A stretch of DNA of 64,000 nt. Source: Bemisia tabaci. Taxonomy: Eukaryota; Arthropoda; Insecta; Hemiptera; Aleyrodidae. Positions 11,401 through 22,320 of the stretch are shown here, one piece after another. Where the stretch lies: assembly GCF_918797505.1 (NCBI RefSeq), contig NC_092793.1, forward strand, positions 49,733,658 through 49,797,657. The letters are read 5' to 3'. Both the position numbers and the translations under genes were made by a program. Below the pieces are notes generated by a model. It was not told the DNA's origin. It ran no database searches and was given only the letters and a program-made list of their open reading frames with translations. Every line of letters starts with the position of its first letter. The stretch's first letter is position 1.

Positions 11401-11691
11401 TGCAAAATGTGGTCCATCTTTTCCAACTGTAAATGTACATTTACCTCAAACAACAGACCAATGAATACCATTTAACATTGCATAACTTGATAGCATTACC
11501 GAAATAGAATGTCTTTGGCTAGTTCGTCGCTTCGCTGCCATAAGGGCGTAACTATTCATTGAGATGAGCTCGGAAAAGCCTTGAAATATATGGAAGACAG
11601 GGTTCATTTCAGAGTGTAGTTACGTTCTCATGTCAGGTAGGCGACGGGTTAGTCGTTCGCAATGGGTCAGGGCTATGACAGTTTGCATATA

Positions 11692-11948
11692 CTGCCGTAC
11701 TGAGGAAAAAAGTCGCATGAACATTCAAGAGTTGCCAAACTTCCTTTGATATAATGTTTATTTTTGAGGAAAATTATATATGAATATTTTTCCTTGAAAT
11801 TTTCAGGCACTTTGGATCAAAATGCGTACAAAATTCTCTAAAAAATTGGAAAGAAAATATTCATAAATTTACCAGGAAATTCGCGTTTCATCAAAGAAAA
11901 TTTGGCAACGCCTGAGGGTTAATACGGCGTTCTTCCTTCGCACGGCAG
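11692..11948 (-). mobile_element. CTGCCG foldback MITE, copy 3 (inverted)
   Basis: CTGCCGTACTGAGG followed by GAACATTCAAGAGTTGCC at the left, and GGCAACGCCTGAGGG, AATACGGCG, TCGCACGGCAG at the right. The arm types are swapped relative to copies 1 and 2, so the element sits in minus orientation. TATA flanks both ends (11688-11691 and 11949-11952). Confidence 0.85.
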
Positions 11949-11999
11949 TATAGGTCTCTCTATGTGTCATGCAACATGTATCGATGGCTATAGTGAAAA

Positions 12000-12215
12000 A
12001 CCACTTATCTCCGTTTGCGACGTTATAGACTGTCTGTAATACTTCTGTAATGTATTATCTCTTTGGAGAACTAGTCAACGTAATTTTTTTTTTAAAAACT
12101 GCCTTGATTTTTTTTCTCTATGAGCAGAATTTTCTGTATACATCTCAAGCAATGAAGTTGGCTTGTTTCTCTTCAAAATATGAAGGAGACGCGGAAATTT
12201 TGAAACCCCGCAATG
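12000..12215 (+). mobile_element. CGTTTGCGACGT-family MITE, fragment
   Basis: CTTATCTCCGTTTGCGACGTT, AACTAGTCAACGTAATTTT, AGCAGAATTTTCTG and GGAGACGCGGAAATTTTG follow the same order as the copies at 25955 and 29391. The terminal inverse is weak, so the limits are approximate. Confidence 0.55.
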
Positions 12216-12410
12216 GAGGTAGGTACGCGGTTTCGTATACTTTGGCCATCAATTCAGAGCCTTATTCAATTGCGTCGTGTGAGGCAAACTTCCACATTCT
12301 CTTAATTATGGTGGCTCTTTCCACGTGTCGCCTAGAGCCCTCGTTCTAACAAAACGTGACATCCAGCCGAGCCCTCTTCGAATCGACAAGATTTAGCACA
12401 CATGCATCTC

Positions 12411-13526
12411 ATGTTTGGTTTCAAATTTATTCTCTACAAATTTACACCTCACAACCCGGAGATTCGCCCCTTGGATCCGCCCATGGTGAAAACTGCGATA
12501 CAGTGAACAAATCAAATTTCAAAAATTTTAGTTTAGCCTCGTTAACATTTGGACGTATTTCTGCCAAAGGGAACTATGTGCATTATGACGTGAGCCCTGT
12601 TATGCATATATTCTTACAGGTCTCAGAGCACCCATCTCAATGCAAATAGTTTCCATTCTCTCTCACACGAGCAGATGTACTGGAGAAATTCCCGTGATAA
12701 CGTCCAGAGCGTCATTTCCAATCGACCTGTATACCATTGCGATCCTTATTTTTATTGGCCTAAGAGTTGTCATTTTTTCTCTGGCTGTTTTCTTTCTGAA
12801 ACACGTGACCCCGAACCGAGATGGCGTAGAACAATATGGAGAGTAGCACGTTAAAATAATATTTCCTCCTGGACGATCTTGGTCCTTCCTATAGAGGCAT
12901 CAGCGGTATGGTTTCAAATTGATTCTGTACAAATTTACACCTTACGACCCAAAGATCCGCCTTTTAAATCCGCCCATGGTGAAAACTGCGATAAAGTGAA
13001 TAAATCAAATTTCAAAAATTTTCGTTTAGCCTCGTTAACATGTGAACGTATGTATTTCTGCCAAACGGAACTATGTGCATTATGACGTGAGCCCTGTTAT
13101 GCATATATTCTTACAAGCCTTAGGGCAAACATCTCAATGCATATAGTTTCCATTCTTTCTCTCACGAGCAGATGTACTGGGGCAATTCCCGTGATAACGT
13201 CCAGAGCGTCATTTCCAATTGTCCTGTATGCCATTGCGATCCTCATTTTCATTTGCTTTATTTGCCCTTGAGAGGCATCAGCGGTATGGTTTCAAATTGA
13301 TTCTGTACAAATTTACACTCACGACCCAAAGATCCGCCTTTTGAATCCGCCCATGGTGAAAACTGCGATAAAGTGAATAAATCAAATTTCAAAAATTTTA
13401 GTTTAGCCTCGTCAACGTGTGCTAGAACTATGTGCATTATGACGTGAACCCCGTTATGCATCTATTCTTACAGGTCTCAGGGCACATACCTCAATGCAAA
13501 TAGTTCCGTTTGGCAGGAATACGTCC
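12411..13526 (+). repeat. Triplicated tandem array containing a GGACGTATTTCTGCC element
   Basis: Three direct units begin with the phrase TTTCAAATT followed by ATTCT and ACAAATTTACAC, at 12419, 12912 and 13290, giving offsets of 493 and 378 bp. Each carries CGCCCATGGTGAAAACTGCG, ATCAAATTTCAAAAATTTT, TTTAGCCTCGT and TGTGCATTATGACGTGA. Units 1 and 2 also share a GAGCAGATGTACTGG and CGTGATAACGTCCAGAGCG segment. Unit 1 has about 115 bp more. In unit 1 the left terminus GGACGTATTTCTGCC is at 12551 after ATTT; the matching right terminus GGCAGGAATACGTCC ends at 13526 before ATTT. This suggests one element that expanded internally. The roughly 100-aa open frames in it are shadows of the repeat. Confidence 0.75.
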
Positions 13527-14830
13527 ATTTAACATCGAACTGACGAAGGTTGCCGCAACATGGTATGGTCCGAGTTTCGGCGAACTCAATAGTAGGGACT
13601 TTATTGAACGAGGGAAGGGACACGGAATGATATTGCCCGGCGTGATGAAAGAAGAGTGCAACGGTGTAAGGACTATGATGAGGGCCCTGACCTACTTAAA
13701 TTACGTGAGTGAGGACCCTGCGGTTACGGTTTCACTGTCAAATGCAATCGATTGCATCAAGCGGGAGCCTCTGGCGCCTACCTGTCTGGTAAACTCAGAT
13801 AATGCCATTTTCTAGAAGAATTTCCTTCTCTTAAGGTGATTCTAAGTGATCCATAGAGACGAGATCCGCCACTTCGCTGGGCTGCTACACAGTCTTTGTC
13901 TCTGAGGAGAAATGTTTTTCGTGAGCCATAACTTAATGCATAAAACTTATCCATAATATGTAGCAATTGATACTGAGTAGCATATCAGATTTTTGAAGAT
14001 TTATTGAAAACTTACACAAAAATTACCGCAACGGGCGTTCCTCATTGACTCAATGAGTAAGAAATTATCAAAACAAAATTTCCCCCATACCAACATTTAC
14101 TCGTATATACCCCATTTGAAGCATGATTAGATCATAATTTTAGAATTGAAAGCTCACTTTGGCTTAAAAATTCCCCCACGAGCGTAAAATCTTAAACAAA
14201 TGAATACGATTTGAACAATTTGAACATGTTTTCAAAAAAGCATAACAATCTAAAACAAGCTCTAACTGCTTTTGACATTGCACGATCTTTGAGCCACCGG
14301 CCAACCTACCAGCAAGAATGGGATTTCAAAAGGACATTTTCATGTTTAAGTGAAATTTAACGGAGATGATAAAAAAAAACTGAATTATATTTATTGCTTG
14401 GCCTCTATATGAAGCAATCCTTACCTTAAGCAATCGTTTGCCCTCTACTTGTTTGGAAAAGTGTTATAAATTGTAAATCTATGTTTGTGAAAACTAACGT
14501 AGAGTGTAATGTAACAAAACCAGTAGATTCTTCTAATTCAATAAAAAAAAATCGAAATTGTTTGTGCGTCCAGAAAAAAAGTCTCTAAAATTGTGAGAAT
14601 GCTATCCCTCCTGTCCGAGGTCAGGAATTGTCACATTTCATAAATCATTGATCTCCGGAGAGCCCCATTTTTCCCACAGACGCCATAATTGTTTAATATC
14701 AACTTCAAAATCAGCGGAACGAGGGGCACGGCGCCTTCTAAAAAACACGGGTGCAACGCCGATTAAAAATTCATGGAGGATCAAATATTAAATAGAACCG
14801 AGCCGACGTGATGTTAAACGGTATTGCCGC
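13527..14830. other. Unique stretch, no gene seen
   Basis: An open frame of 101 codons starts at 13510, partly inside the preceding repeat, and matches nothing I know. The remainder is AT-rich with no repeats shared elsewhere in the window. Confidence 0.45.
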
Positions 14831-14998
14831 CCACTCCAAAGCGTGAATGATCGTTTATATTATCGATATTTCCCCTTACAAGCTGCGGTAAAAAATCGAT
14901 TATTAAGGTGCTCGTATCGAACACCCCGTTTATCGATCCTTTTCCACGGGTTTAAATGGCAGATCAATCGATATATCGCAAAGCACGCCACGCCACTG
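14831..14998 (+). mobile_element. hAT-like CAGTGGCG MITE, copy 1
   Basis: The right end is intact: GATCAATCGATATATCGC, AAGCACGCCACGCCACTG. The left end has decayed (GCCCACTCCAAAGCGTGAATG instead of CAGTGGCGTGGCGTGAA). The centre has the family's hairpin (GGTGCTCGTATCGAACACC). About 168 bp. The overlapping open frames on both strands are accidental. Confidence 0.75.
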
Positions 14999-15703
14999 GC
15001 CCACTCTCGTATTGTACAGGGTGAACAGCGGCGCCAAGCGTTCGCCATCGAGAGATACAACGACGAAGTTAATAAAGAAAGCGCCCAATATCTGAGTAGG
15101 TCGATGGTGAAACCTATGGAGTCCATTGTATGATGACCCCCATATTTCATAAAATTGATCACTTCTCGGGGCTCATCAGAAAGTATAGACGTGTCAGATT
15201 TCAACATCGCAGATTATCGAGCTGCTGTCCGCACTCCGCAGCCTAAATACAACGCCGTGTGTACGATGTAACTCGGCGTAGGCTCTGACATCATAGGTTT
15301 CCCACGTATTCACTCGATTTACATACCGGAATTACTCCGTCAAGTACATAATATCCCTTCGGTCTTATTGGCGCATTCAGCTAAAAATTTAAAAATGTGC
15401 CTTCATTTTGAATTTTCTCGGCTACAACAGAGGATGTAGTCAACAGACAATTATTTAGACAGATAAAACTCTGGTTACAAGTTACGAAAAATCTGCGCTG
15501 TGCTCTATAAAATTTGATTATGACTTTCAAAACTCTTACTTTTTGCTTTAAAATGCAGTCGATTTGTTTACGAGTAAATGAAGCAACTGTGATTAATAGT
15601 GATTAATATATTAAAATATAAATTCACTCACAGGAGTCTCTTTTTAGTCAGTTAATATTTTAAAGCAAAAGCCTGTGCTTAAATTGTATTAGCATCAACT
15701 CAC
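14999..15703. other. Unique stretch, no gene seen
   Basis: No repeat partner in the window and no coding family recognised. Confidence 0.4.
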
Positions 15704-15903
15704 TTTTGCCAGTTCAGATTGAAACATAGATTTAATAATGATTGCAATAGAATAATAAACAAACAGATTGCTTTAGCTAGGAGAGTGTTCAGAGACGAAT
15801 TGCAATTACTATGCATTACTTCTTGAAATAAGGATTTATATGGATTTAATACATAATAATATGAGGAACCGATGTCACAAAAATGAAGCAACACCTGATG
15901 GAC
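15704..15903 (-). CDS. Candidate internal exon with a hydrophobic segment (unrecognised)
   Basis: On the minus strand a T-rich tract ending GATTGCATCAG could serve as a splice acceptor, and the frame VHQVLLHFCDIGSSYYYVLN continues open for 66 codons to a CAAAA|GTGAGT donor at 15698-15704. A second possible acceptor shortens it by 9 bases. The translation has a strongly hydrophobic run (AICLFIILLQSLLNLC) of membrane-segment length near its C-terminal side. A multi-pass receptor-type protein is conceivable, but no family is recognised and AT-rich DNA often yields such hydrophobic frames by chance. No neighbouring exon was identified. Confidence 0.2.
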
Positions 15904-15909
15904 CTGATG

Positions 15910-17300
15910 CAATCGAATTTAACAAATAAAAAAAATTATTATTACTATCGGGGGAAAACTTTGTTTTCATAAATATTTTTAAATAGATTCGAGGTTAAAG
16001 TTCATTTTGATGTGGCGAGGGATATCGCGACTTGAACAACCTCACCATTTCATTTTAAAAAGTGTTCGTAGTACATACAAAGCTTCAAACGTTGTTAGAG
16101 ATAAGGACACTATACCTCTAAACTGGCGTTTAAAGCTCATTCGTGCGGCCGCGGTGCACGCGAGACAGTTATTTTACAGTTTGGGTAACGCGTGAAGTAT
16201 CTACCCGAAGTTGAAGGCGCCTTATAAAGCATACAGTCTGCTTATCTATTCTTTTCACATTCGACATTTTTGCACATTCTTCTTTAAACAGAGAGAGAAA
16301 ATCACAAAAATGTACAAATACTCTGGTATTGAAAACGTAATGAGTATTCCCTTTTCATTCTTTGGTATTTAAGTTTCAGAAGTCTTTTGGTTAGAGACTG
16401 TCATTCTTTGCCCTAGCAGTAGTGGATGAGAGGGGATTTTTACTTCTCGTTTTCCTGAATTAATGCATTACCAGTTTTAGAGCGCCCAAATACGTTAAAG
16501 ATATACGTTGACTCAGGTGACAAGTATTCCTATTTCTCGACTGTCCGCAGCATGTTAGCGCATGTTAAAAAAATACGTAATTTTCCAACATTATGTTAAG
16601 TCCAGTCTTTAGCATCGATTTGTTGCAAAAGGCTACGGTCAATTTCAACGCTTCACAAATGCTAAGGTCAGTTTATTCTTGTGCATACAGAAGGGCAACT
16701 GAAATGATTTCCAGGGGTAGGGAATTTAAGATATTCCATGGAGGTTTTCTCAGTGGCTCACCCATACGAAAGTGCACCATCCGTGGAATTTAGAGACGTT
16801 CCGATAGACTTGCATCCTTATGCAAAGAATCGATTCAATCACGGAGTTAAGTGCAACAGGTCTGCAACGTCTCTAACCAAGTTCCGCGGTTTCCAAGTTT
16901 AGCCATCAATACCTTTTTTGACGGACAAACAACACATTTTGAGTTGATTCTCATGATGCTGACCTTAGAAGCGGCATCGGTGTGTGGTGGCATGCACAAA
17001 CCGTAATTTTTCTCTGTCGATCTTCTGAGAACCCCCGAGCAAAGTCGATGCAGCCGACCGTGAGGGAAGTTCCTCGTAATATGAGCGTATATGAATCACT
17101 CGTTTAAACTTTCAGCTAAAAAACAGCGTCCGAAACCCGTTGCCTCATGACTGTTGCGCAGCCTCTGACGGACATTTCAAAGGAACCCTCGTGAATAATT
17201 CCGCATCCAGTTAACCTTTCTCCCAGAACGAGACTCTTGTAGAATTTTGATCCGCCTAAGCGTAATTCTCGTAAAGCATATCGCAAACAGTCAGAAACTT
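15910..17300. other. Non-coding stretch with a short dispersed motif
   Basis: At 16188-16221 ACGCGTGAAGTATCTACCC then GAAGTTGAAGGCGCC is an inverted relative of the GCGCCTACAA...ACTTCACGC motif found inside the hAT elements at 26360 and 49521. An imperfect foldback with AGAGACGTTC and GCAACGTCTCT ends lies at 16791-16882. The rest appears unique. Confidence 0.45.
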
Positions 17301-17464
17301 CAGTGGCGTGGTGTGCTTTGCGATATATCGATTGACCAACCATTTAAACCTACGGAAAAGAATCGATTAACAGGGAGTTCGCAACGAATGCCTTGATGAT
17401 CGATTCCTTACAATAGCTTCAAATGGGGAAGTATCGAAAATCGATTATTCACGCCTCGCCACTG
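17301..17464 (-). mobile_element. hAT-like CAGTGGCG MITE, copy 2
   Basis: CAGTGGCGTGGTGTGCTTTG at the left; TCACGCCTCGCCACTG at the right. The 8-bp flanks are AGAAACTT (17293-17300) and AGTAACTT (17465-17472), one mismatch, as expected for the 8-bp target duplication of the hAT superfamily. The central hairpin is present but decayed. 164 bp, no coding content. Confidence 0.85.
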
Positions 17465-17660
17465 AGTAACTTTGAGAACAGCCTCCAAAGCTTGTTTCCA
17501 TATCGTGAAGAAAAACGCTGTGGAAGAAGTATCTGTTGTAATACAATGTGGAGGAAATAGTACCAAAAATTGTGCTGGGAACCACTGTTTTTCATTAAAA
17601 AAAAGTTGCCCTTCAAATGCCACGCTATTCATGCTGTCTCAGAGCAATTTCGGCAAATTG

Positions 17661-17825
17661 TAGTGGCGTGGCGTGAATTGCTATATATCGATTTTTATGT
17701 CATTTAAACCTATGGAAAAAGATCGATAAATAGGGTGTTCGCAGCGAACACCTTAATAATCGATTCTTTACCATAGGTTTAAATGGCATAACAATCGATA
17801 CATCGCAATTCACGCCACGCCACTG
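17661..17825 (+). mobile_element. hAT-like CAGTGGCG MITE, copy 3
   Basis: Near-symmetrical copy. The left end is TAGTGGCGTGGCGTGAATTG and the right end CAATTCACGCCACGCCACTG. Both arms contain CATTTAAACCTATGG or its inverse, and the centre is GGTGTTCGCAGCGAACACC, an almost perfect hairpin. The flanks GGCAAATTG and GGCCAAATTG look like a target duplication with one inserted base. It lies about 200 bp from copy 2. Confidence 0.85.
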
Positions 17826-18486
17826 GGCCAAATTGTCGATTCTCGAGCGAAGGAACGTAACTCCAATCCAATGTTGTAATATTGACCTGATTAACTCAAT
17901 TTGTACAGGAATTTTTTGACTAATATTTCTGATTTTTGGGTGTAGTTAGAAGAAAAAACAGGGACATTTTCAATCAGGAATACTCAACAGTTTGCTGATA
18001 AAAATACTATTTTCGAGTGTAAATTTCGCAACGTTGAAGTGTACACGTTCGTGTGTCGAAAAGCGACAAAATGCACTGATTTTCAATTGAACGATGGCTT
18101 TAGGAGTCCACAGGGATTATGACCAAAAATGACCAGATCCTGATGCATTTTGTGTAATATGGACCTTCGTTGAGAGAAAATTGTAGATTTGGAGAAATTC
18201 GGGGTGGGCCCCAAAGCGGCTCTCATCGAGACCTCTCCTTTTGCGCGATGACGCTTGAAAGTATACCGAACACAAAAAGCGTTTCTCTGAAGAGCAGTTT
18301 CTCAACCCTCTTCATTACACAGCAATTATTATACCGAAAATTCTGTTGAAAGTTTAAGAAAAAAACTGGGAACCGCCCTCTCGAGGAAGCCACGATAAAA
18401 CCCTTGCTGCTAAGTCCCGAATTCTCTTTCTAGAGTCAGGTAGTGTGCGTACTCGACTAACGCTGTGAAGCCTCCAAGGAACTTGT
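17826..18486. other. Unique stretch with an old repeat trace
   Basis: GGGTGGGCCCCAAAGCGGCTCTC with a following ACCTCTCCTTTT (about 18200-18245) weakly resembles blocks at 31575-31650 and 34105-34190. No gene seen. Confidence 0.35.
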
Positions 18487-18738
18487 CTGCCGTGCTAAGG
18501 AAGAACGCCGTATGAACCTTCAGGCGTTGTCAAATATCCTCCTATATATAAAGAATTTACCGGGAAAATTGTAAATATTTTTCTTTGAGTCTTTCAAATA
18601 ATTTTGCCCGCAATTTAATCTAAAATATCTGAAAATTTCAAGGAGAAATAAGCATAACTTTCCTTAAAAATAATGTTTTATCCGGAGAAATTTGGCAACT
18701 CTCGAATGTTCATACGGCATTTTTCCTTAGCACGGCAG
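18487..18738 (+). mobile_element. CTGCCG foldback MITE, copy 4
   Basis: CTGCCGTGCTAAGGAAG with the CTTCAGGCGTTGTC left arm; GGCAACTCTCGAATG, CATACGGCA and TTAGCACGGCAG at the right. TTGT flanks both ends (18483-18486 and 18739-18742). Plus orientation and well preserved. Confidence 0.88.
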
Positions 18739-20448
18739 TTGTGCGGTCATGAAGCTTCTCGCCTTTGTTCCTACGCTTGGTACATGGCTATTGTTCCTCT
18801 CTCCGCATGCGATATTAAGTGGCAGAGGCGCGGAGTTCTGGAACCTCCGGCGAAATTTACATATTCTAGGCCTTTTTAACAAGATAACTAATTACTACGT
18901 GCAAGAACCGCCGAAATTTATCCCCGACATCGCCATATTTCAACTCAGCGGAATAAATTCAGATTGCGCGGCAGATTGAGATTGAGATGTTCGTAATTAT
19001 CATTACAATTCCGTGTAATTTTTTGGTGGGCTTTTGGATTTTTTATCGCTCCTTTTGCGAAAAATCCAAGACCACTCTTTGCGTGTAAAGTTTACATTAT
19101 GTGAATGTTGTTGAAGACTATTGTCTACTTGTCTGATTTGATTTGAGCGCAATTTGGCAAGATTATATCATCTTAAATGCATCAGTCCGTATTATTTGAA
19201 GAGCATTTTCTCTTTGAGAATTTTTAAGTCAATTTTTTACGATTTAAAAATTTACAGGGTACTCTCCAAAGCTAAATTAAGATTGATTAAATCAAATTAA
19301 GCGCTAAATCGATGATCTAAAACGAATATTGAATTTCTCTCTCTCTCTCTCTCTCTCATCTAGAATAAATGAGGCACTTTTCGATAAAAGGGCGTAGAAG
19401 CCTTCCAATGCTGCTAAGATTGTGCAATATAGATCTCTAGTTATAAGTAACTTATCCGACAGTTTTGCCATGAATGTTTCCCTGAATCTGCTCCTAGTTT
19501 TTCCTCCCTACTGTAAGGAAGTAAGTCGACTGTAAATCGATCTCATCTGCCGCAAACGCAATAAACAAATATCACAATCTTAGCAGAATTGCAAGCCTCA
19601 TGCACCCTTTTACCGGAAAAAATACCTCAAATTTGAAATTTTGATGAGGTTATAGGAGTTTGGATGTTATTCAATTTCACTCGCGCCGTAAAAGTAACGC
19701 GCAATGTCAACTGTCACTTAAATGGGAATGGGATTGAAGCGCTGCAATTCGACAGTATGATTTCACAGTTGTCCTGGTATTCTTTGTTCAACAAACGACA
19801 CTAATTTTTGAACACTAATAAGCCAGACCCGGAACCAATTAATTTATTGCATATCAGACAATCCTTTCATCCATTCCAAATCATTTGAAGTTTTATCGAC
19901 TGTCAAACTGGTCACTCTGTTGCAAGATGAGGCAATATTTTTATGTACAAGAACTCTCTATTTTTACAATTTCATACATCTCTATGCACACTTGTCTTTT
20001 TGTGTGGTGCACGTGTGTTTGAAAGGAATCTGTCTAATTCTAATAGATTCAAAAACACTGATTCTGATAGTGGTTTACACTTAATCTCAACTATTTCAAT
20101 GCGAAATATGCCTGATAGAGCTAAGCTAGTTGATAGGTATTTCGGAACCTTTTTTTCGATGAGAAATTCGACAACGATGACGATCGTTCGATTTGGGAGG
20201 CATCGGCGATTGGCTAATCAGTGAGGCGTATTTTGAGGTTGCTCGCGACCGCGGGAAATGCGGCGCGTTCCCCAAATCCTGTTCCCCTCGCCCTTTTCTC
20301 TACGGCCTCACCCATCACAATTCCTATGCCGCACGTCTGCCACATTTTCTTAACGAGGGTCCTATTCTACAATTCCCACTCCCCACTTTCAAAATTCATA
20401 AAAAAGAAAAAAACATGTCATGATTTTGTGCTAGTTTAGAATGGACCA
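18739..20448. other. Unique AT-rich stretch, no gene seen
   Basis: Contains the TC microsatellite listed separately. Open frames of 60-93 codons show no family features. Confidence 0.45.
19336..19357. repeat. (TC)11 microsatellite
   Basis: Eleven uninterrupted TC dinucleotides. Confidence 0.95.
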
Positions 20449-20645
20449 CTAGACAAGGTACGAAGTTAAGCATTCTGATACATGTTCCTCAACTGAAATT
20501 TTACGTAGAACATGATTAGCGCAACGAAAATTACTGAAATTGACTCCTAACTAGGAATTTTAATGTTTCCTGACGCGTGAATTTAAAACTACCCATAAAA
20601 ACACAATAGTCTACGTGAGTCAGATCATACATTAAATTTTACCAT
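20449..20645 (+). repeat. TAGACAAGGTA element, left-part fragment
   Basis: ACTAGACAAGGTACGAAGTTA, AAGCATTCTGATACATG, AATTTTACGTAGAACATG and AATAGTCTACGTGAGTC follow the order seen at 7367. The inverted right end is absent. Confidence 0.7.
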
Positions 20646-21229
20646 GATAGTCTCTGCGATATGAAAATTTGGCAACCTCAATTTTGAGTAATTTTTTGGA
20701 ATGAGTGAGAAAAATTCGTAGAAAAATTTTAACAGAGATTGTTTGTTAGTTTTCCTGTAAGAAATGTGCGCGGAGACTCACAATGTCGCAAATTGAGTGA
20801 CGCATTTTTCAACTTCAGCCATCGATATGTCAGATAGGGCTGGACCGCTCAGTTTGCCTTTGAAGTTCTTTACGTCAAAATTTTTAGATTTGTTCCCTCT
20901 ATGCAGTGCTGCCAATAACTAAAATTTGAATCTTTCGGAGACAAGGTCCCTTTTTACAGATTTTGCCACATATATAAAAGCCATATCATAGGCGAATCCA
21001 GACACTTCAAACGGGAGGGTGGAAGGGGGGTCCAGGCGGCTGCCCCCTGAGCATTGTCGAAATTTTAAAGCATCTAATATGCAGTTGAGTCGATGTCGTC
21101 ATGAAAATTTATCAATTATAAGCATCCTTACTTCTTTTTCTTCCGTCCCCCTTCTTTCTTTCCTCCGTTGCTCCTTTTTTTTCGGATGAAAGAGGGAGGG
21201 GCCCTTACGCCCCCCTACACCCTTCCTGC
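20646..21229. other. Non-coding stretch with C-rich and G-rich patches
   Basis: GGGTGGAAGGGGGGTCC near 21015 and GGGAGGGGCCC with GCCCCCCTACACCC near 21195-21225 form complementary G-rich/C-rich patches. A worn foldback element may end here. No gene seen. Confidence 0.35.
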
Positions 21230-21493
21230 GGGCCGATTATTGAAATTTGATAGACAAAGCAGACAAGAAGACATAGGGAGTATGGAGCGATCCTATTGGT
21301 TGACATGGTTGGCTCCTATAGACTAAGGAAGAAAATGATGGACTAACTGTCGGATCTTTGGTGGAGTTGTCGTTACCAGTCCATTACCTACCTTCTATGT
21401 CCATTGCCACCACCCGCTTCCATCAATAGGATCCCCCAAATCCCTTTTGTCGTCTTTGTCAATATCTTTGTCTATCAGTTTCAATAATCGCCC
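21230..21493. mobile_element. Foldback element with GGGCCGATTATTGAAA ends
   Basis: The left arm is GGGCCGATTATTGAAATTTG, ATAGACAAAGCAGACAAGAA. The right arm is its inverse: TTGTCGTCTTTGTCAATATC, TTTGTCTATCAGTTTCAATA, ATCGCCC. Outer arms are about 45 bp. Further inside, CGATCCTATTGGTTG pairs with CATCAATAGGATCC. About 264 bp. Confidence 0.7.
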
Positions 21494-22193
21494 ACTGGAT
21501 CCTCTCATGAGCCTCAGTAGTTATGGTGTTAGCATGTTTACCAGTTGATTTTATGTTCCCGACGATCCTCAACCCCGGGTGGCTCCACCCACAGGAAAAG
21601 CGGGCATTGAAATCCCGGAGTGACCGGGCAACCCGGCGTGGGTATTAGCTCTCTGTCCTGACGCGTGTTCCCCTGGCGAGCTTTCCTCGCCCGCTCCCAC
21701 AGATTAGCGGGGAATTAGTCGGTGTTGATAGAAAGCTACCTGTCGCCAACCGCCACCCCTCGCCCCTCCACCCCCCTCCTCCCCTCCACTCGTCCCGCAG
21801 CCCCCTCTTATCAGATCCTAATTGATTCTCATTGAAATTGGGAAATATGTACGTTTTTGTTTTGACTCTCTTTCCCCCTCCCCTTCCGTCCGCAACCGCC
21901 ACTCGTGATTCGGATAGCGGTGGCTCAATCGAGTGAGGACAGTATTGCGGGGAGAAGTTTGTCAAACTTTGGATGCTTTTCGACGGCTAGATCGATATAT
22001 CGAGGACCGAACTCGTGTCGGTTGCGACAGTATCGTTTTTGAAGCGGGAAGATTAAAAAAGCGCATATTCTTTCCGCAGATTGTGAAGTTAGGAGTGTAT
22101 TTCAGACTTTCCCGATGCGCTTGTATCGGATTTTTGAGTCAATTATTCCATGAGAAATAACTTGCTCTAGCTGAAGTTTGCAAGAGGTCCATT
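21494..22193. other. GC-rich unique stretch with a C-rich pyrimidine tract
   Basis: The perfect small hairpin GGGTGGCTCCACCC lies at 21579-21592, followed by a GACCGGGCAACCCGG hairpin. At 21745-21810 the plus strand is nearly all C/T. The 106-codon minus-strand open frame here is a translation of this biased sequence. No gene recognised. Confidence 0.4.
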
Positions 22194-22320
22194 TGGATTG
22201 TATTTCTGCCAAACAGAACTATGTGCATTAAGACATGAACCCTGAGACCCATTTAGTATAATGTGTATAACATGCTCACGTCATAATGCACATAGTTCCG
22301 TTTGATAGAAATACAGTCCA
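22194..22320. mobile_element. Small GGACGTATTTCTGCC foldback MITE
   Basis: GGATTGTATTTCTGCCAAAC, AGAACTATGTGCATTAAGAC at the left; CATAATGCACATAGTTCC, GATAGAAATACAGTCC at the right. The arms are about 50 bp in a 127 bp element. It is flanked by ATTT on both sides, a likely 4-bp target duplication. The same family is at 49025 and within the array at 12411. Confidence 0.8.

Noticed and set aside
12411..13526. CRISPR-like array
   Set aside because: Units are long (about 380-490 bp) and contiguous, with no short repeat/spacer alternation, and the DNA is eukaryotic.
21575..21650. tRNA-like or structured RNA in the GC-rich hairpins
   Set aside because: The hairpins do not form a cloverleaf and there is no TTCGA-type loop or proper box spacing.
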